A DNA stretch of 64,000 nt from Bacilli bacterium (GCA_017473105.1 JAFUNE010000008.1:62001-126000), one strand, 5' to 3'; positions 9,891 through 18,927 are shown, numbered from the stretch's first letter. Numbers and translations are program-made. The notes: generated by a model from the letters alone, not told the origin.

Positions 9891-11159
9891 TTATCTCTTA
9901 CTTTGTTGTTCACCACTATAAACAGAATCCATACTTCTAAACTCTGTACTTGCGCGATGCATTTTATATTGTCCATTTCCATCAGGTGAATATGTATACT
10001 GATTTAAAGAATAACATGTTTTTGTTCCACCTGATTCAGCTACAATTACAGTACCATGGCCAGGATTATTAGGATCTTCATAAATTGCAACAACCATACC
10101 AGTGTGACCATATTCATTAACTATATTTCCATTTGCATCACAACTTGGAGCAATAAATATATCACCTGGTTTAACTTCACTCGTAGGTACTGGCTCACCA
10201 TAATTATTTAAACCATCAACCCCTTGCCAAGCAAATCCCGTAGGATTTGGAGCAGTTGGATCATCTGCTGTAGCAACATTTAACAAATAAGAAACTATAG
10301 CACAACAATCCATTCCTTCTTCCATTTGAGTAATATTATTATAATCCTTATTATAAACAATACTTGGATCATAACCATTATCATCTTCTGGATGATAAGT
10401 ATATTGATTTGTTCCATCAATCGAATTAATCCATCCATCTATTCCACCTTGAGCACCTGGATTTTCATAAGTTAAACAATAACCTTTATCACCAGCAAGT
10501 TCTAATAACTTCAATGAAACATTAACAGCAATTTCTCTTTCTGAAGAACATTGAGAAACTACCAAAGCTATTTGTTCATTAACATATTTTTCACCACTAT
10601 ATGGTATTACATTACCGTTCGCATCATATTCATTATACAAATCGAATAATGATGGTGAACCTGATAAATGCGCAAGTCCACCAGGTCTTGAATAAATAGC
10701 CAAAATTTTATTCATATCAACAAAATAATCAATATTTCCATCATCTATATTAGATAAATCCATTGGTGGTAATATTTCAGCATCTATACCAACAAATTGA
10801 GCAAGTAATCCAATAATCTCAGTTCTAAGATCATGTCTCTTTTTCTCATATGTATTAATTTGCCCATTTAAATATGAACAGTTACCACATCCATTTTTTT
10901 CCTCTTCTTCACCATGTCCACTTTGACAACTTGCTCTTTGAGAATAAAAATCAGATAACTTAGCACAAATTTGAATATACTCATCTCTCTTTGTTAAAAT
11001 AACATCAAAATCGTTTAAATCACTAATACAATCATTTAATTTATTCATAGTATCTGTTAATTGTTGACTTTGTGCTTCATACGCTGAACCACTCCATACA
11101 GAATCAAAACCTAAATTATTTATATTAGTAACACAACTATTCATCTTAGATGTATCCAT
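9891..11159 (-). CDS. WXG-type protein with C-terminal NlpC/P60- or CHAP-like hydrolase domain (paralogue)
   Basis: 422 aa, the duplicate of the neighbouring downstream gene. The N-terminus (NINNLGFDSVWSGSAYEAQS) is essentially identical, with Trp22-Ser-Gly24. The Cys-rich QRASCQSGHGEE...NGCGNCS segment is conserved. The hydrolase domain has DCCAIVSYLLNVA, KPGDIFIAP, YGHTGMVVAI and VAESGG, so the Cys-His-Glu set is intact. It ends in YSGEQQSKR. AAAGGAG lies at the right distance before the ATG, just after a terminator-like hairpin, so expression may be partly uncoupled from the WXG100 genes upstream. Divergence between the two copies is concentrated in the middle and in surface loops of the catalytic domain, consistent with different substrate or partner specificity. 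Confidence 0.78.
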   Translation of the reverse strand: MDTSKMNSCVTNINNLGFDSVWSGSAYEAQSQQLTDTMNKLNDCISDLNDFDVILTKRDEYIQICAKLSDFYSQRASCQSGHGEEEEKNGCGNCSYLNGQINTYEKKRHDLRTEIIGLLAQFVGIDAEILPPMDLSNIDDGNIDYFVDMNKILAIYSRPGGLAHLSGSPSLFDLYNEYDANGNVIPYSGEKYVNEQIALVVSQCSSEREIAVNVSLKLLELAGDKGYCLTYENPGAQGGIDGWINSIDGTNQYTYHPEDDNGYDPSIVYNKDYNNITQMEEGMDCCAIVSYLLNVATADDPTAPNPTGFAWQGVDGLNNYGEPVPTSEVKPGDIFIAPSCDANGNIVNEYGHTGMVVAIYEDPNNPGHGTVIVAESGGTKTCYSLNQYTYSPDGNGQYKMHRASTEFRSMDSVYSGEQQSKR

Positions 11160-11184
11160 ATAAACTACTCCTTTTAATAATTTT

Positions 11185-11219
11185 AAAAAACCATACTGTT
11201 ATAAAAACACTATGGTTAA
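11185..11219 (-). terminator. Terminator or attenuator hairpin inside the type VII locus
   Basis: AACCATA...TATGGTT with an inner TGTT/AACA stem, followed by TTTTTTAAAAT on the minus strand. It lies between the WXG100-like gene and the first NlpC/P60-like gene, so it may lower expression of the hydrolases relative to the small proteins. Confidence 0.65.
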
Positions 11220-11224
11220 TATTA

Positions 11225-11503
11225 TTAAGCTCTATCTTTTTTATTAATGATATCTTTAACTATTTCAGGAACTTCCTTCATAGCATTATGACAACCTTTA
11301 GCTTTTTGAGTAAACTTACCACTATCTGTTATAAAACCACTTGCAAAATTACCTTTGAAATAATTATCTAAATCATCAACAGTTTGCTCATAAGCTTTAA
11401 GAATCTCAGTTGCTTCATCATTTAGATTATTAATTGTATTTCCCCAATCAGCAAGTTGTGCTAAATCAACATAAACTTGTGACGCATCTCCCGTACTATT
11501 CAT
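11225..11503 (-). CDS. WXG100-like small protein
   Basis: A 92-aa all-helical protein the size of EsxA/EsxB. The turn between helices reads NYFKGNFASGF, so the usual Trp is Phe in an FxG version. The start codon overlaps the upstream stop codon (TAATG), so it is translationally coupled to the preceding WXG-like gene. The two proteins may form the usual antiparallel heterodimer. Likely exported by, or a partner in, the EssC system. The assignment rests on size, helix pattern and context rather than a strict motif. Confidence 0.65.
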   Translation of the reverse strand: MNSTGDASQVYVDLAQLADWGNTINNLNDEATEILKAYEQTVDDLDNYFKGNFASGFITDSGKFTQKAKGCHNAMKEVPEIVKDIINKKDRA

Positions 11504-11799
11504 TATACTCTCCTTGAATAAGCTGTTTCAAATTCTAAAGCAGCTTCTGATTTTTTTTCTAAATAAGAAATATATCCAGTCATTGTTTGACTAATTCTAT
11601 CATATAAACTCATATAATTATTACAACAATCAATAAATGCAGTTTTTAATTCAGTATCTATCCAAGCATTTGAACTAGAAATATTACTTATCAATGTTTT
11701 AAATTCATTTATTTTATCTTCATAACTTGATTGAGTTTTCTTTAAACTATTAACTATTAAAGCAACATTATCATAATCATGCATATATCTATCAACCAT
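11503..11799 (-). CDS. WXG100-like small protein
   Basis: A 98-aa helical-hairpin protein. The hairpin turn carries a tryptophan (SSSNAWIDTELKTAF) where WXG100 proteins have WxG, though here it is W-I-D. The second helix (LYDRISQTMTGYISYLEKK) is amphipathic. Its stop overlaps the start of the next WXG100-like gene by one base, suggesting a heterodimer pair. A good GGAGGAAAT site precedes the ATG. It lies between the SleB-like gene and its partner in the type VII cluster. Confidence 0.65.
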   Translation of the reverse strand: MVDRYMHDYDNVALIVNSLKKTQSSYEDKINEFKTLISNISSSNAWIDTELKTAFIDCCNNYMSLYDRISQTMTGYISYLEKKSEAALEFETAYSRRV

Positions 11800-11823
11800 A
11801 TTATTTCCTCCTAAACAATTTCC

Positions 11824-11850
11824 AAAGAATGCATATTAAATGCATTCTTT
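11824..11850 (-). terminator. Inverted repeat after the SleB-like gene
   Basis: A perfect 11-bp arm pair, AAAGAATGCAT / ATGCATTCTTT, with a 5-base loop, 13 bases past the stop codon. No long T run follows on the minus strand, so it may be an RNA-stabilising or weak terminator hairpin. Confidence 0.5.
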
Positions 11851-11863
11851 AGAATATATTTTT

Positions 11864-12835
11864 TTAATAATTACAAGATGTATGATTTCTAACACCTGCT
11901 AGAGCATCACTTACAGCTTGGTGAACAATACTTGAAGTATTTCCTAAATATTGTTGGAATTCTCCACTAGTATATCCACTAAATTGACTTGTAGCAGTAA
12001 TTTGTGCTATTGGATCCATTCCAAATTGACTCTTAAAGTTAGAATCTTCACATCTATTTAATATTGCCGAAATAACAGACATAGTTCCATCATATGTACC
12101 ATCAGATTCAGCAGCAACAACAGCACACAATAAATTATAATCTTCAGTATTTAATCCATATGACATATTACCTGTAGTAACTGTATATCCTGCTTCTGGA
12201 TTATTTGTATAATTACTTACATCAACATTTGGATCTCCTACACCGAAACTAATATCTTCTGCCTTAAGTTCAACAGGCTCCCATTTTGGTGTTTCAGGTT
12301 CTGTTGGAGTACTAGGTCCAGGTGTTCCAGGATCAGGTGTACTACCTTCATTTTCACCACTTCCAGGATTTGGATTTTCAGGTTCAGGATTTGTTCCAGT
12401 GCCTGGGTTAGTTCCAGTTCCAGGATTTGTTCCAGTACCTGGGTTAGTTCCAGTTCCTGGATCAGTTCCAGGTTCAGGATTTGTTCCAGTTCCTGGATCA
12501 GTTCCAGGTTCAGGATTTGTTCCAGGTGTTTCCATTTCTGGAGTTGTTAAGTCAGGATTAACTCCAGGATCTTGATATTGATCGAAATCTTGTAACTGAC
12601 TTGCATATGTATTAACTGTTCCTTGTAGTGATTGCAAAGCACCAAGAACACTTGTTAAATTGTTACTAATTAATTGAGCAGCACCTTGAAAATTCATACC
12701 ATCAATATTTGTAACACCTTTTAATTTACTTTGAATCGAAGTAACTTCACCTTCTAAACTAGTAAGCTCATTACCTAATTTAACAGTCAAATTAAGTAAT
12801 TCAGACTTACTACTTACGTTTGTTGTTTTCGACAT
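11864..12835 (-). CDS. SleB-like cell-wall hydrolase with WXG-like N-terminus and proline-glycine repeat linker
   Basis: 323 aa in three parts. Residues 1-95 form a helical hairpin with an FQG turn (DGMNFQGAAQL), resembling WXG/LXG secretion domains. The middle (about residues 105-190) is a low-complexity Gly-Thr-Asn-Pro / Glu-Pro-Gly-Thr-Asp-Pro repeat, a flexible wall-spanning linker. The C-terminal third matches the SleB / cell-wall hydrolase 2 fold: CAVVAAESDGTYDGTMSV with the catalytic-type Glu, ISAILNRCED, and SQFSGY. SleB enzymes are lytic transglycosylases that attack cortex or wall glycan. No Sec signal is present, so type VII export is inferred. The end (ALAGVRNHTSCNY) is shorter than in spore SleB. 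It lies downstream of the EsaB-like gene, with a terminator between them. Confidence 0.72.
   Translation of the reverse strand: MSKTTNVSSKSELLNLTVKLGNELTSLEGEVTSIQSKLKGVTNIDGMNFQGAAQLISNNLTSVLGALQSLQGTVNTYASQLQDFDQYQDPGVNPDLTTPEMETPGTNPEPGTDPGTGTNPEPGTDPGTGTNPGTGTNPGTGTNPGTGTNPEPENPNPGSGENEGSTPDPGTPGPSTPTEPETPKWEPVELKAEDISFGVGDPNVDVSNYTNNPEAGYTVTTGNMSYGLNTEDYNLLCAVVAAESDGTYDGTMSVISAILNRCEDSNFKSQFGMDPIAQITATSQFSGYTSGEFQQYLGNTSSIVHQAVSDALAGVRNHTSCNY
12376..12525 (-). repeat. In-frame 18-bp tandem repeat encoding the Gly-Thr-Asn-Pro linker
   Basis: Near-identical 18-base units encoding six-residue blocks such as GTNPGT and GTDPGT, about eight copies with variants. It lies wholly inside the SleB-like gene and stays in frame, so copy number can change without breaking the protein. 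Confidence 0.8.
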
Positions 12836-12896
12836 TTTCTCACCTCTATCTTAAAGTAATTATATCAAATAAAAAAAACATAATCAATTATTTAAA

Positions 12897-12935
12897 AAGA
12901 AAAAACATATACTTTTCATATATATGTTTTTTCTT
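12897..12935. terminator. Strong intrinsic terminator after the esaB-like gene
   Basis: AAGAAAAAACATATA / TATATGTTTTTTCTT arms around a short loop. It works on the minus strand after the EsaB/YukD-like gene. Confidence 0.8.
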
Positions 12936-12940
12936 AATTA

Positions 12941-13192
12941 TTATATAAGTACTAATCTAGTACCATTTTTAATATTACTATATTTAACAATAGCATTCAT
13001 ATCATACATTTCACCACTAGATTTATTATACATACAAGGAATATTATCACTATAATAACCTCTATTTAAATCAGGAATAGCTTTTTTCAAAATAGTAATT
13101 AAATCATGTATTCTTCTGTCAATAGGTATAAGAAGTTCATATTTCTTATCAAGTATTGGCATTTCCATAATAACATATACTCTAAAATCCAT
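12941..13192 (-). CDS. esaB: EsaB/YukD ubiquitin-like type VII secretion protein
   Basis: 83 aa with a ubiquitin-like beta-grasp pattern: RVYVIMEMPILDKKYELLIPID at the N-terminus, the helix IHDLITILKKAIPDL, and a hydrophobic end NGTRLVLI as in YukD. Such proteins regulate or help assemble type VIIb secretion systems and act in the cytoplasm. It starts 3 bases after the essC stop codon in the same operon, the expected neighbourhood for this family. It replaces the canonical esaB position upstream of essB with one downstream of essC. Confidence 0.8.
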   Translation of the reverse strand: MDFRVYVIMEMPILDKKYELLIPIDRRIHDLITILKKAIPDLNRGYYSDNIPCMYNKSSGEMYDMNAIVKYSNIKNGTRLVLI

Positions 13193-13195
13193 AAC

Positions 13196-16100
13196 TTACT
13201 CCTCCGTATAAAAATCTAATAGTTTCACATAAGTTGCAGTACCTCTATCAACATTATAACCAAAGTCGCCAGGTATAGCAGCTCTCGTTTCTTTTGTATA
13301 AGTAGATGACTTAATTGTAAATTGATCTGTAATACCAGAACCAACCCAAATTGCATTTATTGGTTGTACACCGTTTCTATAGAAATCTTCATATTCATAT
13401 AATTTAATTTTATTAACTGCATCTGAGAATACAAATCTAATATTTTTATTTGACTTAACTTTTACAAGAAACTGTTTGAATTCCCTATCAAGCCCACCAG
13501 ATAAAGAATTAATAAATTCTTCTATTCCATGAATTATAAATACAGATGTTCTATCAGTATTCTCAAGTTCAGAAACTTGCTTCATTTTTTCAAATGCCTC
13601 AGTAGAATTTAAAGAATAATAATTTTTAAATTTAGAAGCATCTTTAAAACTTTCAGATTTATCACAAACATATAAATCAATTGATACTATATTTTGGAAT
13701 ACTTGTGCAAGTGAACTAGTAAATTTATCAAGCATTGATATATCTTGTGCAGAAATTAATGAAATTAAACTTCTATTAAAGTTAAATGTACTTGTTTCAA
13801 GACTTTCTTTAACAATACCAATAGGTACATTACTTAATGTATCAATATGACTTTCAATATCTTGAAGTCTTACATGATCTGGAAGAACAGCAATCTTATC
13901 AGCTTTCTTAGATACTTTTTCATTTAATTGAGCACAAATATTTTTAATAAATGTATTAATATTCTCCCACTTATATGGATAAGCAGTTTGGAATTCAAAT
14001 ACACGTCCTCCTATCTTACATAAACCTCTTCCTCTAACAGGAGTTGGTGTCATGCCACGAATAGGACCAAGAATACTTGCATAGTCACCTTCATCATTAA
14101 ATTGTAAACATAATTGAGTACCAAAGTTTTGAGATGTTTTACCTCTAACTGCATTTATACCAGTTGCACTTATTACAAAGAATATACCATACTTCTCACC
14201 CTCACGGCTTAATTGAGCAATAACATCAATATATTGTTCATATGTTTCACCAAGAACTTCATAATTATTTACCATAATCATAATTCTTGGTAATTTCTTA
14301 CCACTATTCTTTATATAAATATTATAACTACCATTATAAGATGCAAATAATTTCTTACGTTTTTCAAGTTCTTTAGTAACTTTATTAAATAAGTTAACAA
14401 GCTTTTCTTCTTGATTTATAAATATTACATCTCCAACTTGAGGAGCTTGATTAAATGTACTAAACATCTCACTACCAAAGTCAACTACATAAATATTTAA
14501 CTCATCAGCAGAATGATTAATAATCAAACTATATATGATAGATGATAACATAATTTCTTTATCATCAGCACCATATATTAAAGTATTACCATTTTCACTA
14601 AAATCAAGAACTAATAAATCTTGTCTTTGATTATTAGGATCATCATATTCACCAACTACAGCTTTTAGATCATATTTTTGAGCAAAGAAAGCATATTTTC
14701 TCATCAAATTAGTTACATATATTTCAGCTGGAATCTTATCTAGCCATAATTTCTTAGCAACCATATTTTTTTCACTAGCTTTATCACAAATATATTTTAA
14801 AATATTTGGAAGTTCTTCCCCTTGAGAAGCATGTTCAACTACACTAACTGTCTCAACACTTCTAACAATATCACCTATATCATTTAAGAATGAAATGTCT
14901 CTATCAACTATTTTTGTTATTTTATCTTTTGGAATATATTTTGTTCCAGCATAAGCAGATTGTCCCATCGCAAAATAATCATTATAACCAACTTGCAAAT
15001 AAAATCTACCAGCTTTCTTAATAGTAACAGCATCAGGACACTTAATAACATCCATAGAATCTGCTCTTTCTTGAACTTTTAAACAAACTTTAAATTTAGA
15101 GTTTGACCAAATTTGATCATCTACAATACCACTTGGCTTTTGAGTAGCAAGAATTAAGTGAACACCAAGTGAACGACCAATACGAGCAGTACTAATTAAC
15201 TCGTTCATAAATTCAGATTGTTGACTCTTTAACTCAGCAAACTCATCTGAAATTATAAACAAATGTGAAACAGGTTCTTTTATTTTACCATTTCTATATA
15301 ACTGTTGATACTTATAAATATCAAGAGTACTTTCATTTAATTCAGCTTTTGCTTTATTAAATAATTCTTGTCTTCTCTTAAGCTCACTTTGAATTGAAGA
15401 TAAACTTCTTTTAATTTCGGCTTTATCTAAGTTAGTAATCTTACCAGCTAAATGTGGAAGTCTAATTCCAAGAAGCGGATTTTCAAATGCACCAGTAAGT
15501 CCACCACCTTTGTAGTCTATAAGTACAAATGAAACTTCATCAGGATTAAAATTCAAACACATAGAAAGTATATACGTAATAATAAATTCAGATTTACCTG
15601 AACCTGTCATACCAGCAATCAAACCATGAGGTCCATGAAACTTTTCATGCAAGTCTAAAGTAAATAATTCACCATCAGCACGAACACCAATTGGAACACC
15701 TAAACTATTAACAGGATTATTACTAATCCATCTATCAAGAATATTTAATTGTTCTACTCTACCAACCTTATACATTTCAAGAAATCCAACAGAATTCTTT
15801 AAATCATTTAATACACTTTCTGTTTTAATAGGAATATTACTTAATTTTTCACACATAAGTGGAAAATTAACATTTTCAAAAGAATCCATTGCAAATCCTT
15901 GTTGATTATTTTTATTCAAATCATTTGTAATAATTGCACTTTTTTCACCATCTGCTGATAAGAAATGAGTAATTTCATTTGGTAAATTTGCAATTCCATT
16001 ATTAAGTACAATTAAACCAAATCCTAAATTTCTTTCTTCTTTTAATATTTTGTCAATAATTTCTAAATTTTTAATTTTCTTAATATTATCAACAATTAAT

Positions 16101-17776
16101 AAATAATACGGTTGAACATTTTTATAATTCAACGAAGTTTCTACTCTTTTTCCACCATCACTTTCATTATATTTTCTTGCAGTAAATGTTTGTTCTAAAT
16201 AGAAAGATAACTTAGACATATCATCATAATTTGTTGCATAAAATCTTATATCTTTATTATCACTCCATGTATGAGGTAACATTTTAAAGTTTTCCCACAT
16301 ATCACTACTCGTATCATTAATCATAAATACAAGTTTTAAATCATTATATGCTTGATAAGTAGCAAGTTGTAAAATAATACTTTTAAGCATTGTTTCTTTA
16401 TATTGCTTCTCACCAATTAAAACCATTTTATTTCTTTCTGCTAAATTAATTGTAACAGGACAATTAGGAATATCCTTAGCAGTTTCAGCAGTTTGTTCTA
16501 AATTGTCTTTTAAATTATCCTCGGCCATTGTAAAATCTTCAACAGAATATTGCAAATTTATTCTTAAAGGGATTGTACCAATACCTAGTCTAACACTCAT
16601 AAAGTCATCACTTATTATTTGTCTTTCCCATAAATTTCTTCTTCTTTGAAGTATTATATTTTGTATATATTTTGGTTCAGGATAATTTTCAACTAATATT
16701 TGATGTTGATTATGTTTAATTGTAGAAATTTTATTTCTCTTTTCTATTAAATAATCACCATATTTCTTTTGTCTTTTTTCTTCATTTTTAAGCATTTTCT
16801 TCTTGTTATATTTTTTTAATAAACTAGGCCATAATAACACAGAAGAAATCATCGCAACAGCAATAACCACTGAAGGTAATATTTTAATCCAAGTACTATC
16901 ACCCTTTGTAACGTTTAAAATTGAAGTAGATAAAGTAACAATAGAAGTCATAGTCATTGTAAGCATTGGTCCAACAGTTAATAAAACAGGTGTATCATCA
17001 GGTTCTTGCTTGCCAGGAGGACTATCAATTCTTAAAATTTCTTCAGTTATAGAAGTAACAAATCTTGGTTGTCTAGAGTAATAATCATTTTCATCATACA
17101 AAACAAGTGAATCATCCTCTTCCGTAGCAAGTAACTCTTCAGAATACTTTGGCATTTGCCTTTTTGCAAGAGCAGTTGAATTAACAACAGCACGACCATT
17201 ATTATTATTTATAAGAATATAATCATTTAAAATAATGATTGTATAGCCAATAATAAACACTTTATCTCCTGTTTCAAGTCTCATAGAAGATATTTTATTA
17301 CCATTTACATAAACACCAAACTTAGTATCAATAGCATCAATTTTAAATCCTTTTTCATCTTTAGTAAGTGTTGCATGTTTTAAAGCAATATAGTGATTGT
17401 CCAAAACAATATTTTGATCAGTCCCACGACCAATAGCAAACTCTCTATTTTCAATTACTGAATATGATGTATATGTTTTATCATTTTCTTCATCTACATA
17501 TAAAAGAGCTACCGTTTCAGCACTATGTTCTTTTATACGTAGTTGATATATCTTATTAACAGCAAGATTTACATTTTTAACTCTAATCTCATCATCATTT
17601 AAAATATAACAAACATCACTACTAACTAAAGACCAATAATCTCCATTTCTTTCAACTGATAAAAGATCACGTTCATTATCATTATAATCAACATCTTTAA
17701 TCCAATAAAGATTAATATTTTCATTTGGAAATTTATATTTATATAATTTTTCTTGTTTAATTAAAACAATTTGCAT
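13196..17776 (-). CDS. essC: EssC-type FtsK/SpoIIIE ATPase of the type VIIb secretion system
   Basis: 1526 aa, the typical EssC length. The N-terminal half has an FHA domain (about residues 100-180: REFAIGRGTDQNIVLDN, then KFGVYVNG). Two membrane helices follow (about 265-315: TVGPMLTMTMTSIVTLSTSI and LPSVVIAVAMISSVLLW). ATPase D1 has a full Walker A (GMTGSGKS, Lys728) and Walker B (VSFVLIDYKGGG). D2 (LIYGADDKE) and D3 (LISLISAQDIS) have degenerate P-loops, as in many EssC proteins. This is the membrane motor that recognises and moves WXG100-family substrates. It lies in one run with esaB downstream and a coiled-coil gene 11 bases upstream. Confidence 0.95.
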   Translation of the reverse strand: MQIVLIKQEKLYKYKFPNENINLYWIKDVDYNDNERDLLSVERNGDYWSLVSSDVCYILNDDEIRVKNVNLAVNKIYQLRIKEHSAETVALLYVDEENDKTYTSYSVIENREFAIGRGTDQNIVLDNHYIALKHATLTKDEKGFKIDAIDTKFGVYVNGNKISSMRLETGDKVFIIGYTIIILNDYILINNNNGRAVVNSTALAKRQMPKYSEELLATEEDDSLVLYDENDYYSRQPRFVTSITEEILRIDSPPGKQEPDDTPVLLTVGPMLTMTMTSIVTLSTSILNVTKGDSTWIKILPSVVIAVAMISSVLLWPSLLKKYNKKKMLKNEEKRQKKYGDYLIEKRNKISTIKHNQHQILVENYPEPKYIQNIILQRRRNLWERQIISDDFMSVRLGIGTIPLRINLQYSVEDFTMAEDNLKDNLEQTAETAKDIPNCPVTINLAERNKMVLIGEKQYKETMLKSIILQLATYQAYNDLKLVFMINDTSSDMWENFKMLPHTWSDNKDIRFYATNYDDMSKLSFYLEQTFTARKYNESDGGKRVETSLNYKNVQPYYLLIVDNIKKIKNLEIIDKILKEERNLGFGLIVLNNGIANLPNEITHFLSADGEKSAIITNDLNKNNQQGFAMDSFENVNFPLMCEKLSNIPIKTESVLNDLKNSVGFLEMYKVGRVEQLNILDRWISNNPVNSLGVPIGVRADGELFTLDLHEKFHGPHGLIAGMTGSGKSEFIITYILSMCLNFNPDEVSFVLIDYKGGGLTGAFENPLLGIRLPHLAGKITNLDKAEIKRSLSSIQSELKRRQELFNKAKAELNESTLDIYKYQQLYRNGKIKEPVSHLFIISDEFAELKSQQSEFMNELISTARIGRSLGVHLILATQKPSGIVDDQIWSNSKFKVCLKVQERADSMDVIKCPDAVTIKKAGRFYLQVGYNDYFAMGQSAYAGTKYIPKDKITKIVDRDISFLNDIGDIVRSVETVSVVEHASQGEELPNILKYICDKASEKNMVAKKLWLDKIPAEIYVTNLMRKYAFFAQKYDLKAVVGEYDDPNNQRQDLLVLDFSENGNTLIYGADDKEIMLSSIIYSLIINHSADELNIYVVDFGSEMFSTFNQAPQVGDVIFINQEEKLVNLFNKVTKELEKRKKLFASYNGSYNIYIKNSGKKLPRIMIMVNNYEVLGETYEQYIDVIAQLSREGEKYGIFFVISATGINAVRGKTSQNFGTQLCLQFNDEGDYASILGPIRGMTPTPVRGRGLCKIGGRVFEFQTAYPYKWENINTFIKNICAQLNEKVSKKADKIAVLPDHVRLQDIESHIDTLSNVPIGIVKESLETSTFNFNRSLISLISAQDISMLDKFTSSLAQVFQNIVSIDLYVCDKSESFKDASKFKNYYSLNSTEAFEKMKQVSELENTDRTSVFIIHGIEEFINSLSGGLDREFKQFLVKVKSNKNIRFVFSDAVNKIKLYEYEDFYRNGVQPINAIWVGSGITDQFTIKSSTYTKETRAAIPGDFGYNVDRGTATYVKLLDFYTEE

Positions 17777-17787
17777 TACATATCCCT

Positions 17788-18201
17788 CTATTCTTCTTCA
17801 ACACTTACATCTTCAATTTCTTCTTTATCTTCATCTTTTTCTTCACTAAGTTCTTCCATATCCTTTTTCAAAGATTCATCTAACTCATTAATTCTATTTT
17901 TTATCTCTGTTATCCTATCAGTTATAACAACTCTCTCATCTTCAAATGATGCTTTAGTTCTTCCATAATAACCATTAGTATCATCTGCTAAAGCTTGAAA
18001 CTTATTATTAATTCTTTTGTTTTTAACAGACGAATTTATAAGTTCAACACAATCATTTAGATTTCTTTTAATACTTGATATATTAAATTCTAAATAATCA
18101 AGTTCACTTAAACTTTTCTTATTAGAAGACAAATCATCTTCTAATATACTTATTTCTTTTTTTGTATTTATAATTCTATTATCAGCATTTTTATCTTCCA
18201 T
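17788..18201 (-). CDS. Coiled-coil acidic protein of the type VII locus
   Basis: 137 aa, highly charged, with two long coiled-coil stretches (about residues 10-60 and 85-120) and a strongly acidic tail (EEKDEDKEEIEDVSVEEE). No signal peptide or membrane segment. It is the first gene of the EssC transcript, 11 bases before essC, with a terminator separating it from the WXG100-like pair upstream. Size and coiled-coil pattern resemble small chaperone- or scaffold-like proteins (DUF5082-type) found next to LXG substrates. A cytoplasmic role in substrate handling is inferred from position only. Confidence 0.5.
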   Translation of the reverse strand: MEDKNADNRIINTKKEISILEDDLSSNKKSLSELDYLEFNISSIKRNLNDCVELINSSVKNKRINNKFQALADDTNGYYGRTKASFEDERVVITDRITEIKNRINELDESLKKDMEELSEEKDEDKEEIEDVSVEEE

Positions 18202-18282
18202 ATATACTCCTTGTTACTATATCCCATATTATATTAATTATAACATTAAAATAAATTTATAAAAAGTACTTTTACAAAATAA

Positions 18283-18305
18283 AAAGAGTATTTTTAATAC
18301 TCTTT
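18283..18305 (-). terminator. Terminator after the WXG100-like pair
   Basis: AAAGAGTATT / AATACTCTTT with a 3-base loop at the stop of the WXG100-like gene. It separates the small-protein transcript from the essC transcript. Confidence 0.75.
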
Positions 18306-18615
18306 ATCCTCTTAATGAATCTGCTTCTGAAGCAAGAGCTTTTTCTGTTCTAGCAGTAGCTTCTGATGCACCAGTTAACATTGCTGAAAATTCATCAACT
18401 AATCTAACATAATCATCAAATTTTGTTTTTAATGAATTAAATCTATTTCCTAAAGATTCACTTGCATCTCCAACAAATACATCCTCAGCACCAACTCTTT
18501 TCATTGATGCACCAAAATCAGAAAATATATTTTGCATACTCTTTGCACATTCACTTATTGTATTAGCACCACTACTTACACGTTCATATGTAATATTTGT
18601 ACTTTGTCCGTCCAT
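18304..18615 (-). CDS. WXG100-family protein
   Basis: 103 aa with the WXG100 helical hairpin. The turn is DVFVGDASESLGNRF, where Phe-Val-Gly replaces Trp-x-Gly. The second helix (SLKTKFDDYVRLVDEFSAML) is amphipathic. GGAGGAAATT precedes the ATG. It follows another WXG100-like gene by 9 bases, forming a likely heterodimer pair. It is a probable substrate or co-secreted component of the EssC system encoded immediately downstream. Confidence 0.75.
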   Translation of the reverse strand: MDGQSTNITYERVSSGANTISECAKSMQNIFSDFGASMKRVGAEDVFVGDASESLGNRFNSLKTKFDDYVRLVDEFSAMLTGASEATARTEKALASEADSLRG

Positions 18616-18624
18616 AATTTCCTC

Positions 18625-18927
18625 CTAACCTCTATTTGTATAATTATCAATTATATTTTGTTCATTTTTAACAACTGTAGCACTAGTAGTCATACAGTAA
18701 TTAGCATAATCATCAATAACTTTTTTCATCATATCTAAATCATCACGACTATCTCTAATTTTTTGACCTATAGCCATAGCAGCTGGAGAAATATAACCAC
18801 TTGATAATAACTCATCTAATGTAGAATAAATTTTTTCAATATTTTGACCAAACAAACCTGCCTGATTTTGAATAGAGCCACCTTCTTGTCTTAAAACAGC
18901 AGGATTAGCTACGAATAAATTTGACAT
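18625..18927 (-). CDS. WXG100-like protein, first gene of the type VII locus
   Basis: 100 aa, helical hairpin, with the turn reading SSGYISPAAMAIG where WxG would be, so the signature is lost but size, pairing and position fit. The first helix (RQEGGSIQNQAGLFGQNIEKIY) and second helix (LDMMKKVIDDYANYCMT) have heptad patterns. TAAGGAGGTAAT gives a strong ribosome binding site. A promoter is visible 37-65 bases upstream of the start, so this is where the cluster's transcription begins. Confidence 0.65.
   Translation of the reverse strand: MSNLFVANPAVLRQEGGSIQNQAGLFGQNIEKIYSTLDELLSSGYISPAAMAIGQKIRDSRDDLDMMKKVIDDYANYCMTTSATVVKNEQNIIDNYTNRG

Noticed and set aside
12376..12525. Regularly spaced 18-bp repeats looking like a short CRISPR-like array
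   Set aside because: There are no unique spacers, the unit is a multiple of three and it lies in frame in the SleB-like gene. It encodes the linker.
16803..17081. Plus-strand open frame of 92 codons inside essC
   Set aside because: It is a shadow of essC; there is no ribosome binding site, and the minus-strand frame codes for the EssC membrane region.
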